Notes: generated by a model not told the origin, from the letters alone. Shown: positions 1-8,700, counted from the first letter of the stretch. The stretch: DNA of 64,000 bases from Paenibacillus sp. PvR098 (GCF_017833255.1 NZ_JAFIBU010000001.1:3508001-3572000), one strand, 5' to 3'. Numbers and translations: made by a program.

Positions 1-831
1 CGTCATTCAGATATTGGGGTGGTCACGCCCTTCCGCAATCAGGCGGATAAGGCATCCAAGCAGTTTCATTCGTTAGTAGAGAGCGATACCATACATAAGT
101 ATCAAGGGCGCGAGAAGCCGACAATGATTATGTCCACTGTGTTAGACCAGACCCGATCAGGAAAAATAGGAATGAAATTTGTAAATGATCCCTGTAAGAT
201 CAATGTGGCGGTATCCCGTGCTCAGAACCAATTTATTCTGGTAACGGACCGAAAAGCCTTCAAGAAATACGGAAACGAAATTAGCGATTTAATGCGATAT
301 ATGGAATATAGTACACTGGACCCTAATGTTGTGGAAAGCGAGATTGTCTCAATCTTCGACCTGCTGTATCAAGAATATTCGGATAAGCTTAGACGTTTTC
401 GGGAAAAAGTTGGACAATATAATAGCTCGCGACATAAGAGCGAAAACATTATGCATACTTTGTTGGATATGATTTTGCAAGAATCACGCTATAAGGATTT
501 TCAGCTGGCTAATCAGGTGCTGTTATTGAATTTATTCCCCAATCTGACCATATTAGATGAAGGGGAGCAGCGATTCGTGCGGCATCGGGCATCCGTTGAT
601 TTTGTCATCTATCATAAGTTTGATAACTCTCCCGCCCTTGCCATCGAAGTGGATGGATTTGCCTTTCATGAGAATAACCCGAAGCAGCTAGAACGGGATA
701 AGAAGAAAGAGAAGATTTTTGAGAAATATGGGATTGCTTTGCACCGCTTCCCAACAACAGGAAGCGGGGAGGAAACCAAGCTCAGAGGACTGCTTGACAA
801 ACAAATGTCTGCAAAGATGGATTCACTTTGA
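1..831 (+). CDS. Superfamily 1 DNA/RNA helicase, C-terminal part, with DUF2726-like tail (5' end outside window)
   Basis: The reading frame is open from base 1, so only the last 277 or so residues are seen. The first 80 residues carry late SF1 helicase motifs: VVTPFRNQA, then HKYQGREKPTMI (motif V region) and NVAVSRAQNQFILVTD (motif VI, with the arginine finger). After a linker, residues about 140-265 resemble the DUF2726 nuclease-like domain, with VDFVIY, AIEVDGFAFH and a conserved block of Lys and Arg ahead of YGIALHRF. Helicases of this build occur in mobile and defence-type islands. The gene stops 10 bases before the first att-like repeat, so it appears to be the last cargo gene of a unit that begins upstream. 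The specific function is unknown. Confidence 0.85.
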   Translation, partial: RHSDIGVVTPFRNQADKASKQFHSLVESDTIHKYQGREKPTMIMSTVLDQTRSGKIGMKFVNDPCKINVAVSRAQNQFILVTDRKAFKKYGNEISDLMRYMEYSTLDPNVVESEIVSIFDLLYQEYSDKLRRFREKVGQYNSSRHKSENIMHTLLDMILQESRYKDFQLANQVLLLNLFPNLTILDEGEQRFVRHRASVDFVIYHKFDNSPALAIEVDGFAFHENNPKQLERDKKKEKIFEKYGIALHRFPTTGSGEETKLRGLLDKQMSAKMDSL

Positions 832-841
832 AGAGTTACGC

Positions 842-939
842 CACCTCCCCAAACAACCTCAGCATCACGCGGCGGCGGATTGTGGATTTGCCAAGCCACG
901 GTTCGCTTTCTGGAACTCTTGTCCATACAAAACCACAAT
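842..939 (+). repeat. att-like repeat type A, copy 1, with decayed core and inverted arm
   Basis: Bases 842-905 match copies at 2101 and 20231, including CACCTCCCCAAACA, ATCACGCGGCG and the arm ATTGTGGATTTGCCA followed by CCACGGTTCG. The core has decayed: after an interruption comes CTTGTCCATACAAAA (918-932), which resembles CGTCTCCATAAA. It overlaps CAAAACCACAAT (928-939), the arm motif in inverted orientation with one mismatch. An arm, a core and an inverted arm together are what a tyrosine-recombinase attachment site looks like. The att reading is inference. Confidence 0.6.
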
Positions 940-987
940 GGTTAATATGGAAAGGGGTTCTATACGTCCCTATATTATGTTTTAAAG

Positions 988-1033
988 AAATACCATCAGT
1001 TGCATCTAGGTGACGCTCTTGACGGTATTTTTT
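988..1033 (+). terminator. Terminator after att-like copy 1
   Basis: AAATACCATCA pairs with TGACGGTATTT across a 21-base loop, followed by a short T run. A hairpin follows nearly every att-like copy in this region. Confidence 0.5.
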
Positions 1034-1089
1034 GACATAGGACAATTTCTGCTAATCATAGCCTTTTATAAAAGCAATTTAAAAGGACG

Positions 1090-2082
1090 GTGGCGAAATT
1101 GTTTCTACCTATTAATAATATACTTATTGATATAAGAAAGCGGATTAATTTGGACACGATTTCACTTGAGAATGATATCAGACACCGGGGATTAATAATG
1201 CCCATTGATGTAGAAGGTCCAGATGAAAACAACAATTATTACTTAATAAACGGGGATCGTCGCCTTGAGGCTTGGAAAAATGTTAGGGTTAATGAGCCGA
1301 TTGAAGTTAATGTAGTGAGAGGATTTACTTCGAGGTTAGAACGAAATAAAGAGCGGCTTCAAATGCATCTGGATATAAAACCTATGCCGGGTGTCGATTT
1401 TCAAATTCTGATTGAGGACATTTTGAGAGAGAGTGGACTGTCTGATGCGGAACTTGCAAAAGAATTAAAACGAGATAAGAGGAAAATTCGGAAGTATAAA
1501 CCTGGGAGTGAGGTTCCAGAGAATGTAAGGGAGGAAGTTGCGAAAGTTCGAGGTAGTCAAGATATGCTTGAGGTGATTTATGCACTTAATATTGATATAA
1601 ATTTTAAGCAAAGGCTGTATAAGAGTCTGCTTTCAAGAAAACTTACTGGCGATCATGCCAAGGCTGTGAAGAGGCTTATTAATAATGATGTTTATGGTCG
1701 TCTGAACGAGCTTCAAAGAGTACGTGCCATAGAGGATGCCTTGCAACAAGCTACATTTACTAAATTAGATGCTGAGTTAGTGGTACTTAATGAATTAATG
1801 CGAACCAAGCCATCTGAACACCAAGACAAGTTTAATACATGGTTGTCGAATATATTAAATTCGATGGGAAAGGTTGCTGATTATTTACATCCTGATTTGG
1901 AATTTTTGGTAAGCCAACTTCAAAAGAAGCAATTAGCGAAAGCAGTAGGTGAAATAAACAAGGCTGTACGTTGGCTTTGGAAGGATAACAGGCAAACTGA
2001 ACAAACAACCTTGGAATCGGAATTGATAATTCAGCGAGAAAGTACGGATACTGGTTACCGTTACATATTTCGTTATCGATAA
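1090..2082 (+). CDS. ParB/Sulfiredoxin-domain protein with HTH
   Basis: This 330-residue protein starts at GTG, preceded by AAAGGACGG. Residues about 5-75 form a ParB N-terminal-type domain ending in NGDRRLEAWK, the counterpart of the ParB box II GERR motif. A helix-turn-helix follows at about 115-140 (LSDAELAKELKRDKRKIRKYK). The C-terminal half is helical and unrecognised. It is the only gene between att-like copies 1 and 2, and no ParA-type ATPase adjoins it. That argues against a normal partition pair and for an orphan island regulator or an accessory of a lost element. The family call is firm; the role is unknown. Confidence 0.75.
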   Translation: MAKLFLPINNILIDIRKRINLDTISLENDIRHRGLIMPIDVEGPDENNNYYLINGDRRLEAWKNVRVNEPIEVNVVRGFTSRLERNKERLQMHLDIKPMPGVDFQILIEDILRESGLSDAELAKELKRDKRKIRKYKPGSEVPENVREEVAKVRGSQDMLEVIYALNIDINFKQRLYKSLLSRKLTGDHAKAVKRLINNDVYGRLNELQRVRAIEDALQQATFTKLDAELVVLNELMRTKPSEHQDKFNTWLSNILNSMGKVADYLHPDLEFLVSQLQKKQLAKAVGEINKAVRWLWKDNRQTEQTTLESELIIQRESTDTGYRYIFRYR

Positions 2083-2100
2083 TCTTACGCGACAACTTGA

Positions 2101-2164
2101 AACATCCTCAGCATCACGCGTCGGCGAATTGTGGATTTGCCATGCCACGGCTCGTCTCCATAAA
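2101..2164 (+). repeat. att-like repeat type A, copy 2
   Basis: It has ATCACGCG, then the arm ATTGTGGATTTGCCA, a GTGG/CCAC stem, and the intact core CGTCTCCATAAA at 2153-2164. It lies 18 bases after the ParB-like gene. The same core ends the tmRNA-like copies further along. Confidence 0.7.
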
Positions 2165-2168
2165 AAGC

Positions 2169-2198
2169 GAGAGCATCAACCAATCGGTTGATGCTCTT
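2169..2198 (+). terminator. Terminator after att-like copy 2
   Basis: GAGCATCAACC and GGTTGATGCTC form a perfect stem with a short loop, followed by a weak T-rich tail. Confidence 0.65.
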
Positions 2199-2199
2199 G

Positions 2200-2600
2200 T
2201 GCGTTTACGGAGCGGAGTGAGCACGGCGGGCAATTTGGATCGAACAGATCCATACTCCCCTCGTCCCATACGCCAAATTGATAATGGGGATAGCGGCCGA
2301 TGAACTTCTTGGGTCTCAGGAATATCACGATTTGCCATAAGGGCCCAACCCGAGTTGTCGCAGAGTTTACAATGTGAAGGCAGCTTTAGGGCTGCACTTT
2401 TCCTGTATCAATCTTCTTTAAAAGATGATCCTGACTCATATTACAACTATGAGTCAGGATCATCTTTTTTGGGGAAAATACAAAGAACAGCTGTACATCC
2501 GTTTAACATCCGCTTACCACGGACCGTTCATTTTCATCGAAGCCTGCACATTTGTGAGTGAATTTCAGTATAACTTTGAATATGTTGCTCATGCTAGCGC
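2200..2600. other. Gene-free spacer before the fructose operon
   Basis: No convincing coding frame lies here. The short open frames have no ribosome binding site or family resemblance. The stretch holds one strong hairpin (2420-2470) and otherwise nothing recognised. Confidence 0.6.
2420..2470 (+). terminator. Strong hairpin, probable bidirectional terminator
   Basis: AAAGATGATCCTGACTCAT pairs with its exact complement across a short loop, with a T run after it and an A run before it. It isolates the fructose operon from upstream transcription. Confidence 0.8.
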
Positions 2601-2665
2601 TTTACAAATAAAATATGAGCATATATAATCATAAATAAGATCATATAGTCATAAATGATCATGAA
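2601..2665 (+). promoter_or_regulatory. Promoter and probable FruR operator of the fructose operon
   Basis: TTTACA (2601-2606), a 17-base spacer and TATAAT (2624-2629) form a good sigma-A promoter. Downstream, bases 2628-2665 repeat AATCATAAAT, GATCATA, AGTCATAAAT and GATCAT. This is repeated half-site architecture of the kind bound by DeoR-family repressors such as FruR. A weak cre-like sequence (CTAGCGCTTTACA) overlaps the -35. The promoter is seen directly; the operator assignment is inference. Confidence 0.6.
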
Positions 2666-2715
2666 ATAGCTTGATAATGGCCAAAAGTGGGCAGGGATTT
2701 TGAAGGGGATGGGCC

Positions 2716-3492
2716 GTGTTGTTTGAAGAGGAACGTAAACAAAAGATTGCTGAATATGTGATCAGTCGAAGCCGGGCATCGGTACAGGAACTTGCAGCTT
2801 GCTTTCAAGTATCGGAATCGACGGTCCGCCGGGATTTACGTGATCTTGAGGAAAACAAACCGCTGCGAAGAACACATGGTGGTGTGGTTGCCATTCAGCA
2901 TCAGGAGCCTTCTGAGCCTTCTTTCGAAGAGAAAGAGGATCGGTTACGTCCTCAGAAGGAAGCTGTCGCCAAAAAGGCTGTTTCCTTCATTGATGAGGGG
3001 GATACTATTTTTTTGGATTCGGGTACTACAACGTATTACCTAGCGAAGCAGTTAAAATCATTTAGGCAGCTCACAGTGGTTACGAATTCCGTCATGGTTG
3101 CGCACGAACTGAAGAGTGTAGATCATATCGATGTATTGTTAACCGGTGGAGCTTTAAGGCGGGAAACCCAGGCGATGGTGGGTCCGATTGCGAACCAATC
3201 CATACGCTCGATCCGCGTCGATAAATTATTTCTGGCCATCAATGGAATCGATCCGGAGGCCGGTTTGACCACACCAAACTTATTGGAGGCGGAAGCCAAA
3301 CGGTGGATGATCCGTTCAGCGAAACAGGTTATTCTGGTCACGGATCACAGCAAGTACGGGAGAGTGACCTTTGCCAAGGTAGCGGATCTTTCGGAAATCC
3401 ATCATTGTATTATCGATGATGACGCTTTAACGGAGCAGGCTGCGAAGGAAATGGAGCTAGAAGGCATCAAAGTCACATTGGCTAGGGGGTAA
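2716..3492 (+). CDS. fruR: DeoR-family transcriptional repressor of fructose utilisation
   Basis: This 258-residue protein starts at GTG with AAGGGGAT upstream. The N-terminal winged helix-turn-helix (residues about 5-60) contains VQELAACFQVSESTVRRDLRDLEE, the DeoR signature. The effector domain follows, with GDTIFLDSGTTTYYLAKQL and LFLAINGID typical of the phosphosugar-binding DeoR C-terminal domain. It is the first gene of the operon, 4 bases before fruK, which fits the usual fruR-fruK-fruA order. It probably senses fructose 1-phosphate and acts on the repeated half sites just upstream. Confidence 0.9.
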   Translation: MLFEEERKQKIAEYVISRSRASVQELAACFQVSESTVRRDLRDLEENKPLRRTHGGVVAIQHQEPSEPSFEEKEDRLRPQKEAVAKKAVSFIDEGDTIFLDSGTTTYYLAKQLKSFRQLTVVTNSVMVAHELKSVDHIDVLLTGGALRRETQAMVGPIANQSIRSIRVDKLFLAINGIDPEAGLTTPNLLEAEAKRWMIRSAKQVILVTDHSKYGRVTFAKVADLSEIHHCIIDDDALTEQAAKEMELEGIKVTLARG

Positions 3493-3496
3493 TAGA

Positions 3497-4441
3497 ATGA
3501 TAGGCTCAGTCCTTACGGTAACCATGAATCCGGCAGTAGATAAAACGGTTACAGTCGATAAATTTTCATTCGGTCAGTTAAACCGAATTACTTCGGTGCG
3601 ATTAGATGCAGGAGGTAAGGGAATTAATGTCGCTAAAGTATTAAAGCACTTTTCAGTCGATGTCAGCGCCTGGGGGTTGCAGTGCGGACCTGAGGGGCAA
3701 ATGTTAATGACGAAGCTTCGTGAGTACGGCATTCCTTCCCATTTCCTTGAGGCGGAAGGGCGAACTCGCGTAAACCTGAAGGTTGTAGATGAATTCACGA
3801 AGCAAACGACGGAATTGAATGAACCGGGATTCTCACCAAGTCCGAAATTACTGGATGAGTTCGTTCAACGGTTTAAGGCAGGATTGGAAGGGGTGTCCCT
3901 TGTTGTTCTAGGAGGAAGCCTGCCCCCAGGTACCCCGGGTGATTTTTACAAGCAGTTGATTCAGACCGCGAACGGCCAAGGAGTACGTACCATCCTGGAT
4001 GCGGACGGTGAGGCGCTGGCGAAGGGAATTGAAGCGGCTCCGTATGCGATCAAGCCGAACATACATGAGCTCGAGACGCTCATTGGCGCACCTTTGACTT
4101 CGGATGAAGCTATTGCTATTGCAGGAAGAAAGCTGGTTCGGAGTGGCATTGCCAATGTCATTGTATCCATGGGTGGAAGCGGTTCGATTATAGTGAACAG
4201 CGAGCAGGCGTTTCGCGTCAAACCGTTTCCGATTGAACCTAAGAGCACCGTAGGGGCGGGAGATTCCATGGTGGCCGCGATGGTATATTGTTACTTGCAT
4301 AACAAGTCTTTAGAAGAAACGGCTAGGTGGACGTCCGCGGCGGGAACCGTGACGGCTTCAAAACAAGGTACTGAGGTATGCACGTTAAACGAAGTGCAGG
4401 AGAAGCTTGAACTTGTCGATATTTGCCCACTAACAGTTTGA
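3497..4441 (+). CDS. fruK: 1-phosphofructokinase
   Basis: This 314-residue PfkB-family kinase phosphorylates fructose 1-phosphate, the PTS product, to fructose 1,6-bisphosphate in the cytoplasm. Visible signatures are MNPAVDKTV at the N-terminus, GGKGINVAKVLK (substrate binding, about residue 37), GGSLPPGTP (about 138), and VGAGDSMVAAMV near residue 252 with the catalytic Asp. Length is normal for the family. It follows fruR by 4 bases and precedes the membrane component by 31 bases. Confidence 0.95.
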   Translation: MIGSVLTVTMNPAVDKTVTVDKFSFGQLNRITSVRLDAGGKGINVAKVLKHFSVDVSAWGLQCGPEGQMLMTKLREYGIPSHFLEAEGRTRVNLKVVDEFTKQTTELNEPGFSPSPKLLDEFVQRFKAGLEGVSLVVLGGSLPPGTPGDFYKQLIQTANGQGVRTILDADGEALAKGIEAAPYAIKPNIHELETLIGAPLTSDEAIAIAGRKLVRSGIANVIVSMGGSGSIIVNSEQAFRVKPFPIEPKSTVGAGDSMVAAMVYCYLHNKSLEETARWTSAAGTVTASKQGTEVCTLNEVQEKLELVDICPLTV

Positions 4442-4472
4442 GAAAGTCTTACATCAAGGGAGGGGTTCAATT

Positions 4473-5849
4473 ATGAAAAAGATTTATGCGGTGACGGCTT
4501 GTCCGACAGGGGTAGCTCATACTTACATGGCTGCGGAATCTCTTCTTAAAGCAGCGAAAGAGAAGAATATCGACCTAAAGGTCGAAACCCGTGGTGCCGT
4601 TGGAGTGGAAAATGAGATCACGCCTGAGGAGATTGCAGGGGCGCATGCCATCATTGTAGCCGCGGAAATCGATGTACAGGAATCCCGGTTCATAGGAAAA
4701 CCGGTGGTAAGGGTTCCTGTAGCTCAAGCGATTAAAGATCCAAATGGGTTACTTGAAGAGGCATTGAATAAGGAGGCGGCAGCTCCCGCAGACTTGATTC
4801 AAGAAGTGGAAAAATCAAAGGCTGAAAGAGGCGCATCAAGAAAGGGCGCCTACAAGCATCTGATGACCGGTGTTTCGACAATGCTTCCTCTAGTCGTCGC
4901 GGGCGGGTTGCTGATTGCCATTTCTTTTATTTTTGGTATTGAAGCTTTTAAAGAAGAGGGTACTCTGGCAGCTGCTTTAATGAGTATCGGCGGTGGTGCG
5001 GCCTTTGCTTTGATGGTTCCTGTCCTTGCCGGTTTCATTGCGTTCTCTATAGCGGAGAAGCCTGGTCTTGCTCCGGGCTTGATCGGAGGAATGCTGGCGT
5101 CGCAAACCGGTGCTGGTTTCTTGGGCGGTATTGTAGCGGGATTTCTGGCTGGTTACACGGCCAAATGGTTAAAAGAAAATATTAAGCTTCCGAGAAATTT
5201 GGAAGGACTAAAACCGATTCTTTTAATTCCGTTGATTGCCTCGGCGGTCACAGGCCTTGCCATGGTGTATGTTATTGGTGAACCTGTAAAATATATAATG
5301 GACAGTCTTACGATGTGGCTGCAAAATATCGGCTCTGCAAACGCGATTTTGCTTGGTGTGCTGCTTGGCGCGATGATGGCGTTCGATATGGGAGGACCAT
5401 TTAACAAAACAGCTTATACATTCGCGATCGGCCTTTTGTCCAGCGGTGTGTATGGTCCGATGGCTGTGGTCATGGCGGCGGGAATGACGCCTCCACTAGG
5501 ATTGTGGCTTGCTACGCTGTTAGCACCGAAGAAATTCACGAAAGAGGAGCGGGAAGCGGGGAAATCTTCCGGTGTGCTTGGTCTTGCTTTTATTACGGAA
5601 GGAGCCATTCCTTTCGCTGCAAGCGATCCTTTCCGTGTCATTCCATCGATTATGGTCGGTTCGGCGGTAACAGGCGCACTTTCGATGGTGTTTGGGGCTA
5701 CGCTTAGGGCTCCTCATGGCGGAGCATTCGTTTTAGCCATACCTAATGCTGTAGGACAAGTAGGGCTATACGCATTAGCTATTGTAATCGGAACACTGGT
5801 CACAGCGCTCATGCTATCGATACTGAAAAAACCAGTCTCACAATCATAA
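4473..5849 (+). CDS. fruA: PTS fructose-specific transporter, EIIBC component
   Basis: This 458-residue membrane protein imports and phosphorylates fructose. Residues 1-100 are the EIIB domain, with VTACPTGVAHTYMAAESL and the phosphorylated Cys at position 10. A charged linker follows, then the EIIC domain (about 130-455) with multiple hydrophobic segments, the GGPFNKTAY substrate loop and ITEGAIPFAASDP. The EIIA domain, fused in many FruA proteins, is absent and is encoded separately just downstream. AAGGGAGGGG precedes the ATG. Confidence 0.95.
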   Translation: MKKIYAVTACPTGVAHTYMAAESLLKAAKEKNIDLKVETRGAVGVENEITPEEIAGAHAIIVAAEIDVQESRFIGKPVVRVPVAQAIKDPNGLLEEALNKEAAAPADLIQEVEKSKAERGASRKGAYKHLMTGVSTMLPLVVAGGLLIAISFIFGIEAFKEEGTLAAALMSIGGGAAFALMVPVLAGFIAFSIAEKPGLAPGLIGGMLASQTGAGFLGGIVAGFLAGYTAKWLKENIKLPRNLEGLKPILLIPLIASAVTGLAMVYVIGEPVKYIMDSLTMWLQNIGSANAILLGVLLGAMMAFDMGGPFNKTAYTFAIGLLSSGVYGPMAVVMAAGMTPPLGLWLATLLAPKKFTKEEREAGKSSGVLGLAFITEGAIPFAASDPFRVIPSIMVGSAVTGALSMVFGATLRAPHGGAFVLAIPNAVGQVGLYALAIVIGTLVTALMLSILKKPVSQS

Positions 5850-5863
5850 GGAGGATTTTACAA

Positions 5864-6316
5864 ATGGACGTAAGCGCACTTTTACAAGAACAATCAATCA
5901 TTATCCCAATGGATGCTTCCGATAAAGCCGCATGCATGAGGGCATTGGTCGATCAATTGGATGCAGGTGGAGTTTTGTCTGACAAGGCTGCGTATCTTGA
6001 AGCCGTGATGAAGCGGGAAGAGACCGGATCTACGGGAATCGGCTTTGGGGTTGCGATCCCTCATGGTAAATCTTCCGGTGTCAAAAAGCCTAGCTTGGCT
6101 TTTGCGAAATTATCCAAGCCATTAGATTGGGAGTCGCTTGACGGAGCGCCAGTGTCAGCTGTATTCATGATTGCCGTACCTGAAGAAGCAGCAGCCAATG
6201 AGCACCTGAAAATTTTGATTGGTATTTCCCGCAAGCTCATCGATGAAGATTTCCGTAACCAACTGCTAGCTGTCGAAGAACCAAAGCAATTAATTAGTTT
6301 ACTGCAAACCATCTAA
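5864..6316 (+). CDS. PTS fructose-family EIIA component
   Basis: This 150-residue soluble phosphotransfer protein passes phosphate from HPr to the EIIB Cys of the preceding gene. The active-site His is at about residue 67 in GVAIPHGKS, after the family block REETGSTGIGFGVA. It starts 14 bases after fruA behind a strong AAGGAGG. Together with the EIIBC protein it completes the fructose permease. Confidence 0.93.
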   Translation: MDVSALLQEQSIIIPMDASDKAACMRALVDQLDAGGVLSDKAAYLEAVMKREETGSTGIGFGVAIPHGKSSGVKKPSLAFAKLSKPLDWESLDGAPVSAVFMIAVPEEAAANEHLKILIGISRKLIDEDFRNQLLAVEEPKQLISLLQTI

Positions 6317-6339
6317 CAATAGAGTTGGGAGAATAGAGT

Positions 6340-6612
6340 ATGTATACCAAAGAAACGGCGATTCGCAATGAGTCAGGTTTTCATGTCAGACCTGCACAAT
6401 TATTTACGGAACAAGCGATTAAGTTTGAATCTCAAATAACTATTCAAGTGAAAGAACCGCATGCGGAAACAGACGGCAAAAGCATTTTGGGATTAATGGC
6501 TTTAGGATTAGAAAAGGGAAGTATGATTTCCATTTCGGCGGAAGGTCCTGATGAGAAAGAAGCCGTAGAAGCATTAGTAGCATTGGTTGAGAGCGGATTT
6601 GGTGAAGCGTAA
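6340..6612 (+). CDS. ptsH: Phosphocarrier HPr
   Basis: This 90-residue protein has the phosphorylated His15 in NESGFHVRPAQL. It also has the regulatory Ser in GKSILGLMALG (Ser48 here, equivalent to Ser46 of Bacillus HPr). It can therefore in principle serve both EI-dependent transport and HprK/CcpA-dependent catabolite control, unlike Crh, which lacks the His. It lies inside the fructose operon, so it may be a fructose-induced HPr additional to a housekeeping copy elsewhere; the window cannot show which. Confidence 0.92.
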   Translation: MYTKETAIRNESGFHVRPAQLFTEQAIKFESQITIQVKEPHAETDGKSILGLMALGLEKGSMISISAEGPDEKEAVEALVALVESGFGEA

Positions 6613-6652
6613 AAAGGAAGTCAACAGGGAGTAAGAGAAGGGAGTGGAGTCT

Positions 6653-8377
6653 ATGACGACGGGTTTAAATATCCAAGGTTTAGGCGTTTCTGAGGGTATA
6701 CAGATGGGGAAGGCATTCGTCTACACCCCCGTTTCCCTGGATACAGTCGAAGACCGCAAAACCGATCATTCGGATCATGAAGCGGCTTTGCTTCGAACGG
6801 CTAAGGAGCAATGCCTGAAGGATTTGGATGCACTTATCGAACGTGCCCAGAAAGTTCTGGGGGAGGAGAAGGCGGTCATCCTCAAGGGACAAGTCAGTAT
6901 GCTGAATGACCCTTCCTTCTTTCCTCCTATGGAAAAGTTGATCATTCAAGAGCAATGGTCTGCTGAAACAGCTATCCGTATGATTGTAAAAAAGACGGCC
7001 GGTTTATTCGAAAGCATGGCGAATGAATATATGCGTGAGCGGGCGGCGGATGTTCGTGATGTGGGCGGGCGGTTGCTGATGCATGTAAGAGGACGTCAGC
7101 AAAGCTCCTTATCGGATATTCAGGAAGAAGTCATCATCGTGGCAGATGACTTAACTCCTTCAGATACCGTTCAATTGGATACTCGTTTTGTAAAAGGCTT
7201 CATTACCCGTGTCGGGGGAAAGACGTCGCATACAGCGATCTTGGCGAATTCACTTGGGATCGCGGCCATTCTTGGTGCGGGGAAAGCGATCGAAACGATT
7301 CAAGACGGTGATTATCTCGTCATTGACGGTTCAACGGGCAGTTGTGTCGTCAATCCCGATGAAGAGACGCTAGCGGCTATACGCGAAAAAATGCGGCATC
7401 AAGAGGAAAGCCGGAATGAGCTGCAGGCTTATGCGAATGCGGAGGCGGTCACCTCAGATGGCTTCCGTATTGAAGTGGCAGCGAATATCGGTACCCCGGA
7501 AGAGGCGCGCGACCTGATAGAAAAGGGCGCCGAAGGCGTCGGTCTTTACCGCACCGAATTTTTATTCATGAGCCGCAGCTCAATGCCGGATGAAGAGATA
7601 CAATATAATGCTTATAAATCTGTGGCCGAGGCCATGCAGGGACGTCCTGTCGTGATTCGGACGCTTGATATCGGTGGAGATAAAGAGCTGCCGTATCTGG
7701 AGCTTGAGCAAGAAATGAACCCGTTTCTTGGATATCGGGCGATTCGACTCTGCTTGGATCGTCAAGAATTGCTGGTCACCCAGCTTCGGGCCATTTTGCG
7801 GGCGAGTGTTCATGGCAATCTTAAAATCATGTTTCCGATGATCTCCGGCTTGGAAGAGTGGAGAAAGGCGAAGGCGATCTATGAGGATGTACGGGCGCAG
7901 CTGCAGCAAGAAGGTATTCCAACTGCAGATACGCTTGAGATCGGAATCATGATTGAAATTCCTTCCGCAGCACTTCAAGCGGATCGCTTTGCCAAAGAGG
8001 TTGATTTCTTTAGTATCGGAACGAATGACTTGGTGCAATATACGGTAGCCGTAGACCGGATGAATGAACGTGTATCGGATCTGTATGACTATTTCCATCC
8101 GGCGGTTATTCGCTTGATTAAACAAGTGATTGACGCCTCCAACCGTCAAAACATATGGACAGGTATGTGTGGAAGCATGGCGGGTGATCCCCTGGCAGCT
8201 CCGCTGCTAGTCGGACTAGGGCTGCATGAGTGGAGCATGGCTCCATCCTCCATGCAGAAGGTAAAACGCGTGGTGACCCAGTTGAATCGTGAGTCATGCA
8301 GCAAACTTGCCGAGCGGATCTTAGATATGGATACGCCGACGGAGGTACGGGCAGCATTAGAGTCATTCCAAGCCTAA
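6653..8377 (+). CDS. ptsI: PTS enzyme I (phosphoenolpyruvate-protein phosphotransferase)
   Basis: This protein of about 574 residues uses phosphoenolpyruvate to phosphorylate HPr. The N-terminal HPr-binding region is followed by the swivelling His domain with GGKTSHTAILANSLGI (active His about 193). The TIM-barrel PEP site has GVGLYRTEFLFM, KIMFPMISG and TNDLVQYT, and the C-terminal catalytic Cys is in GMCGSMAGDP (about 506). I prefer the ATG at 6653, 8 bases after GAAGGGAG, over the in-frame GTG at 6644 that overlaps it. It is the last gene of the operon and is followed at once by an att-like repeat. Confidence 0.95.
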   Translation: MTTGLNIQGLGVSEGIQMGKAFVYTPVSLDTVEDRKTDHSDHEAALLRTAKEQCLKDLDALIERAQKVLGEEKAVILKGQVSMLNDPSFFPPMEKLIIQEQWSAETAIRMIVKKTAGLFESMANEYMRERAADVRDVGGRLLMHVRGRQQSSLSDIQEEVIIVADDLTPSDTVQLDTRFVKGFITRVGGKTSHTAILANSLGIAAILGAGKAIETIQDGDYLVIDGSTGSCVVNPDEETLAAIREKMRHQEESRNELQAYANAEAVTSDGFRIEVAANIGTPEEARDLIEKGAEGVGLYRTEFLFMSRSSMPDEEIQYNAYKSVAEAMQGRPVVIRTLDIGGDKELPYLELEQEMNPFLGYRAIRLCLDRQELLVTQLRAILRASVHGNLKIMFPMISGLEEWRKAKAIYEDVRAQLQQEGIPTADTLEIGIMIEIPSAALQADRFAKEVDFFSIGTNDLVQYTVAVDRMNERVSDLYDYFHPAVIRLIKQVIDASNRQNIWTGMCGSMAGDPLAAPLLVGLGLHEWSMAPSSMQKVKRVVTQLNRESCSKLAERILDMDTPTEVRAALESFQA

Positions 8378-8419
8378 TACGAATTACCTATGTATTCCTC
8401 AACTAGAGGTCAGCTTAAA

Positions 8420-8463
8420 CCGGCGTATTGTGGATTTACTCAACCACGCTTCGTCTCCATAAA
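8420..8463 (+). repeat. att-like repeat type A, copy 3
   Basis: CGGCGTATTGTGGATTTACT, a GTGG/CCAC stem, then CTTCGTCTCCATAAA with the intact core at 8452-8463. Upstream similarity to the other type A copies is weaker. It ends the fructose module. Confidence 0.65.
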
Positions 8464-8471
8464 TTACTTTG

Positions 8472-8506
8472 AAGGTCATGACAGCAAGAAGTCATGGCCT
8501 TTTTTG
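8472..8506 (+). terminator. Terminator after att-like copy 3
   Basis: AAGGTCATGAC and GTCATGGCCTT form a stem (one G-T mismatch position) followed by TTTTTT. Confidence 0.75.
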
Positions 8507-8700
8507 ACTTTAGATGATTGAAGCCGTTGATATATGGCTATTCGTGAATACGAAATACAATAAATAATACGTAAGAATTACTGACATATGTTGAATTAAT
8601 CAAGATGAAAACATGTGAAGGTTGAAAATTAATCAACAAAAAGCAACTATATGTCATATAATATTACTCATGCATGGCTGTTTAACGGGGGGGATTTGCC
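8507..8700 (+). promoter_or_regulatory. Promoter region of the exporter-ACT gene
   Basis: An AT-rich spacer with a clear TATAAT-like element (GTCATATAATATT near 8650-8662) about 40 bases before the gene, and no good -35. A GGGGGGGATT ribosome binding site directly precedes the ATG. Nothing else is recognised. Confidence 0.4.

Noticed and set aside
2605-2665. CRISPR-like short repeats
   Set aside because: The repeated ATCATAAAT elements are too short and irregular, have no spacers, and fit operator half sites at a promoter.
3908-4300. Long antisense open frame (130 codons) inside fruK
   Set aside because: It lies opposite a strongly supported kinase gene, has no ribosome binding site and no protein-like motifs.
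7580-8149. Antisense open frame of 189 codons inside ptsI
   Set aside because: It mirrors the codon structure of enzyme I and shows no recognisable domain or start signal.
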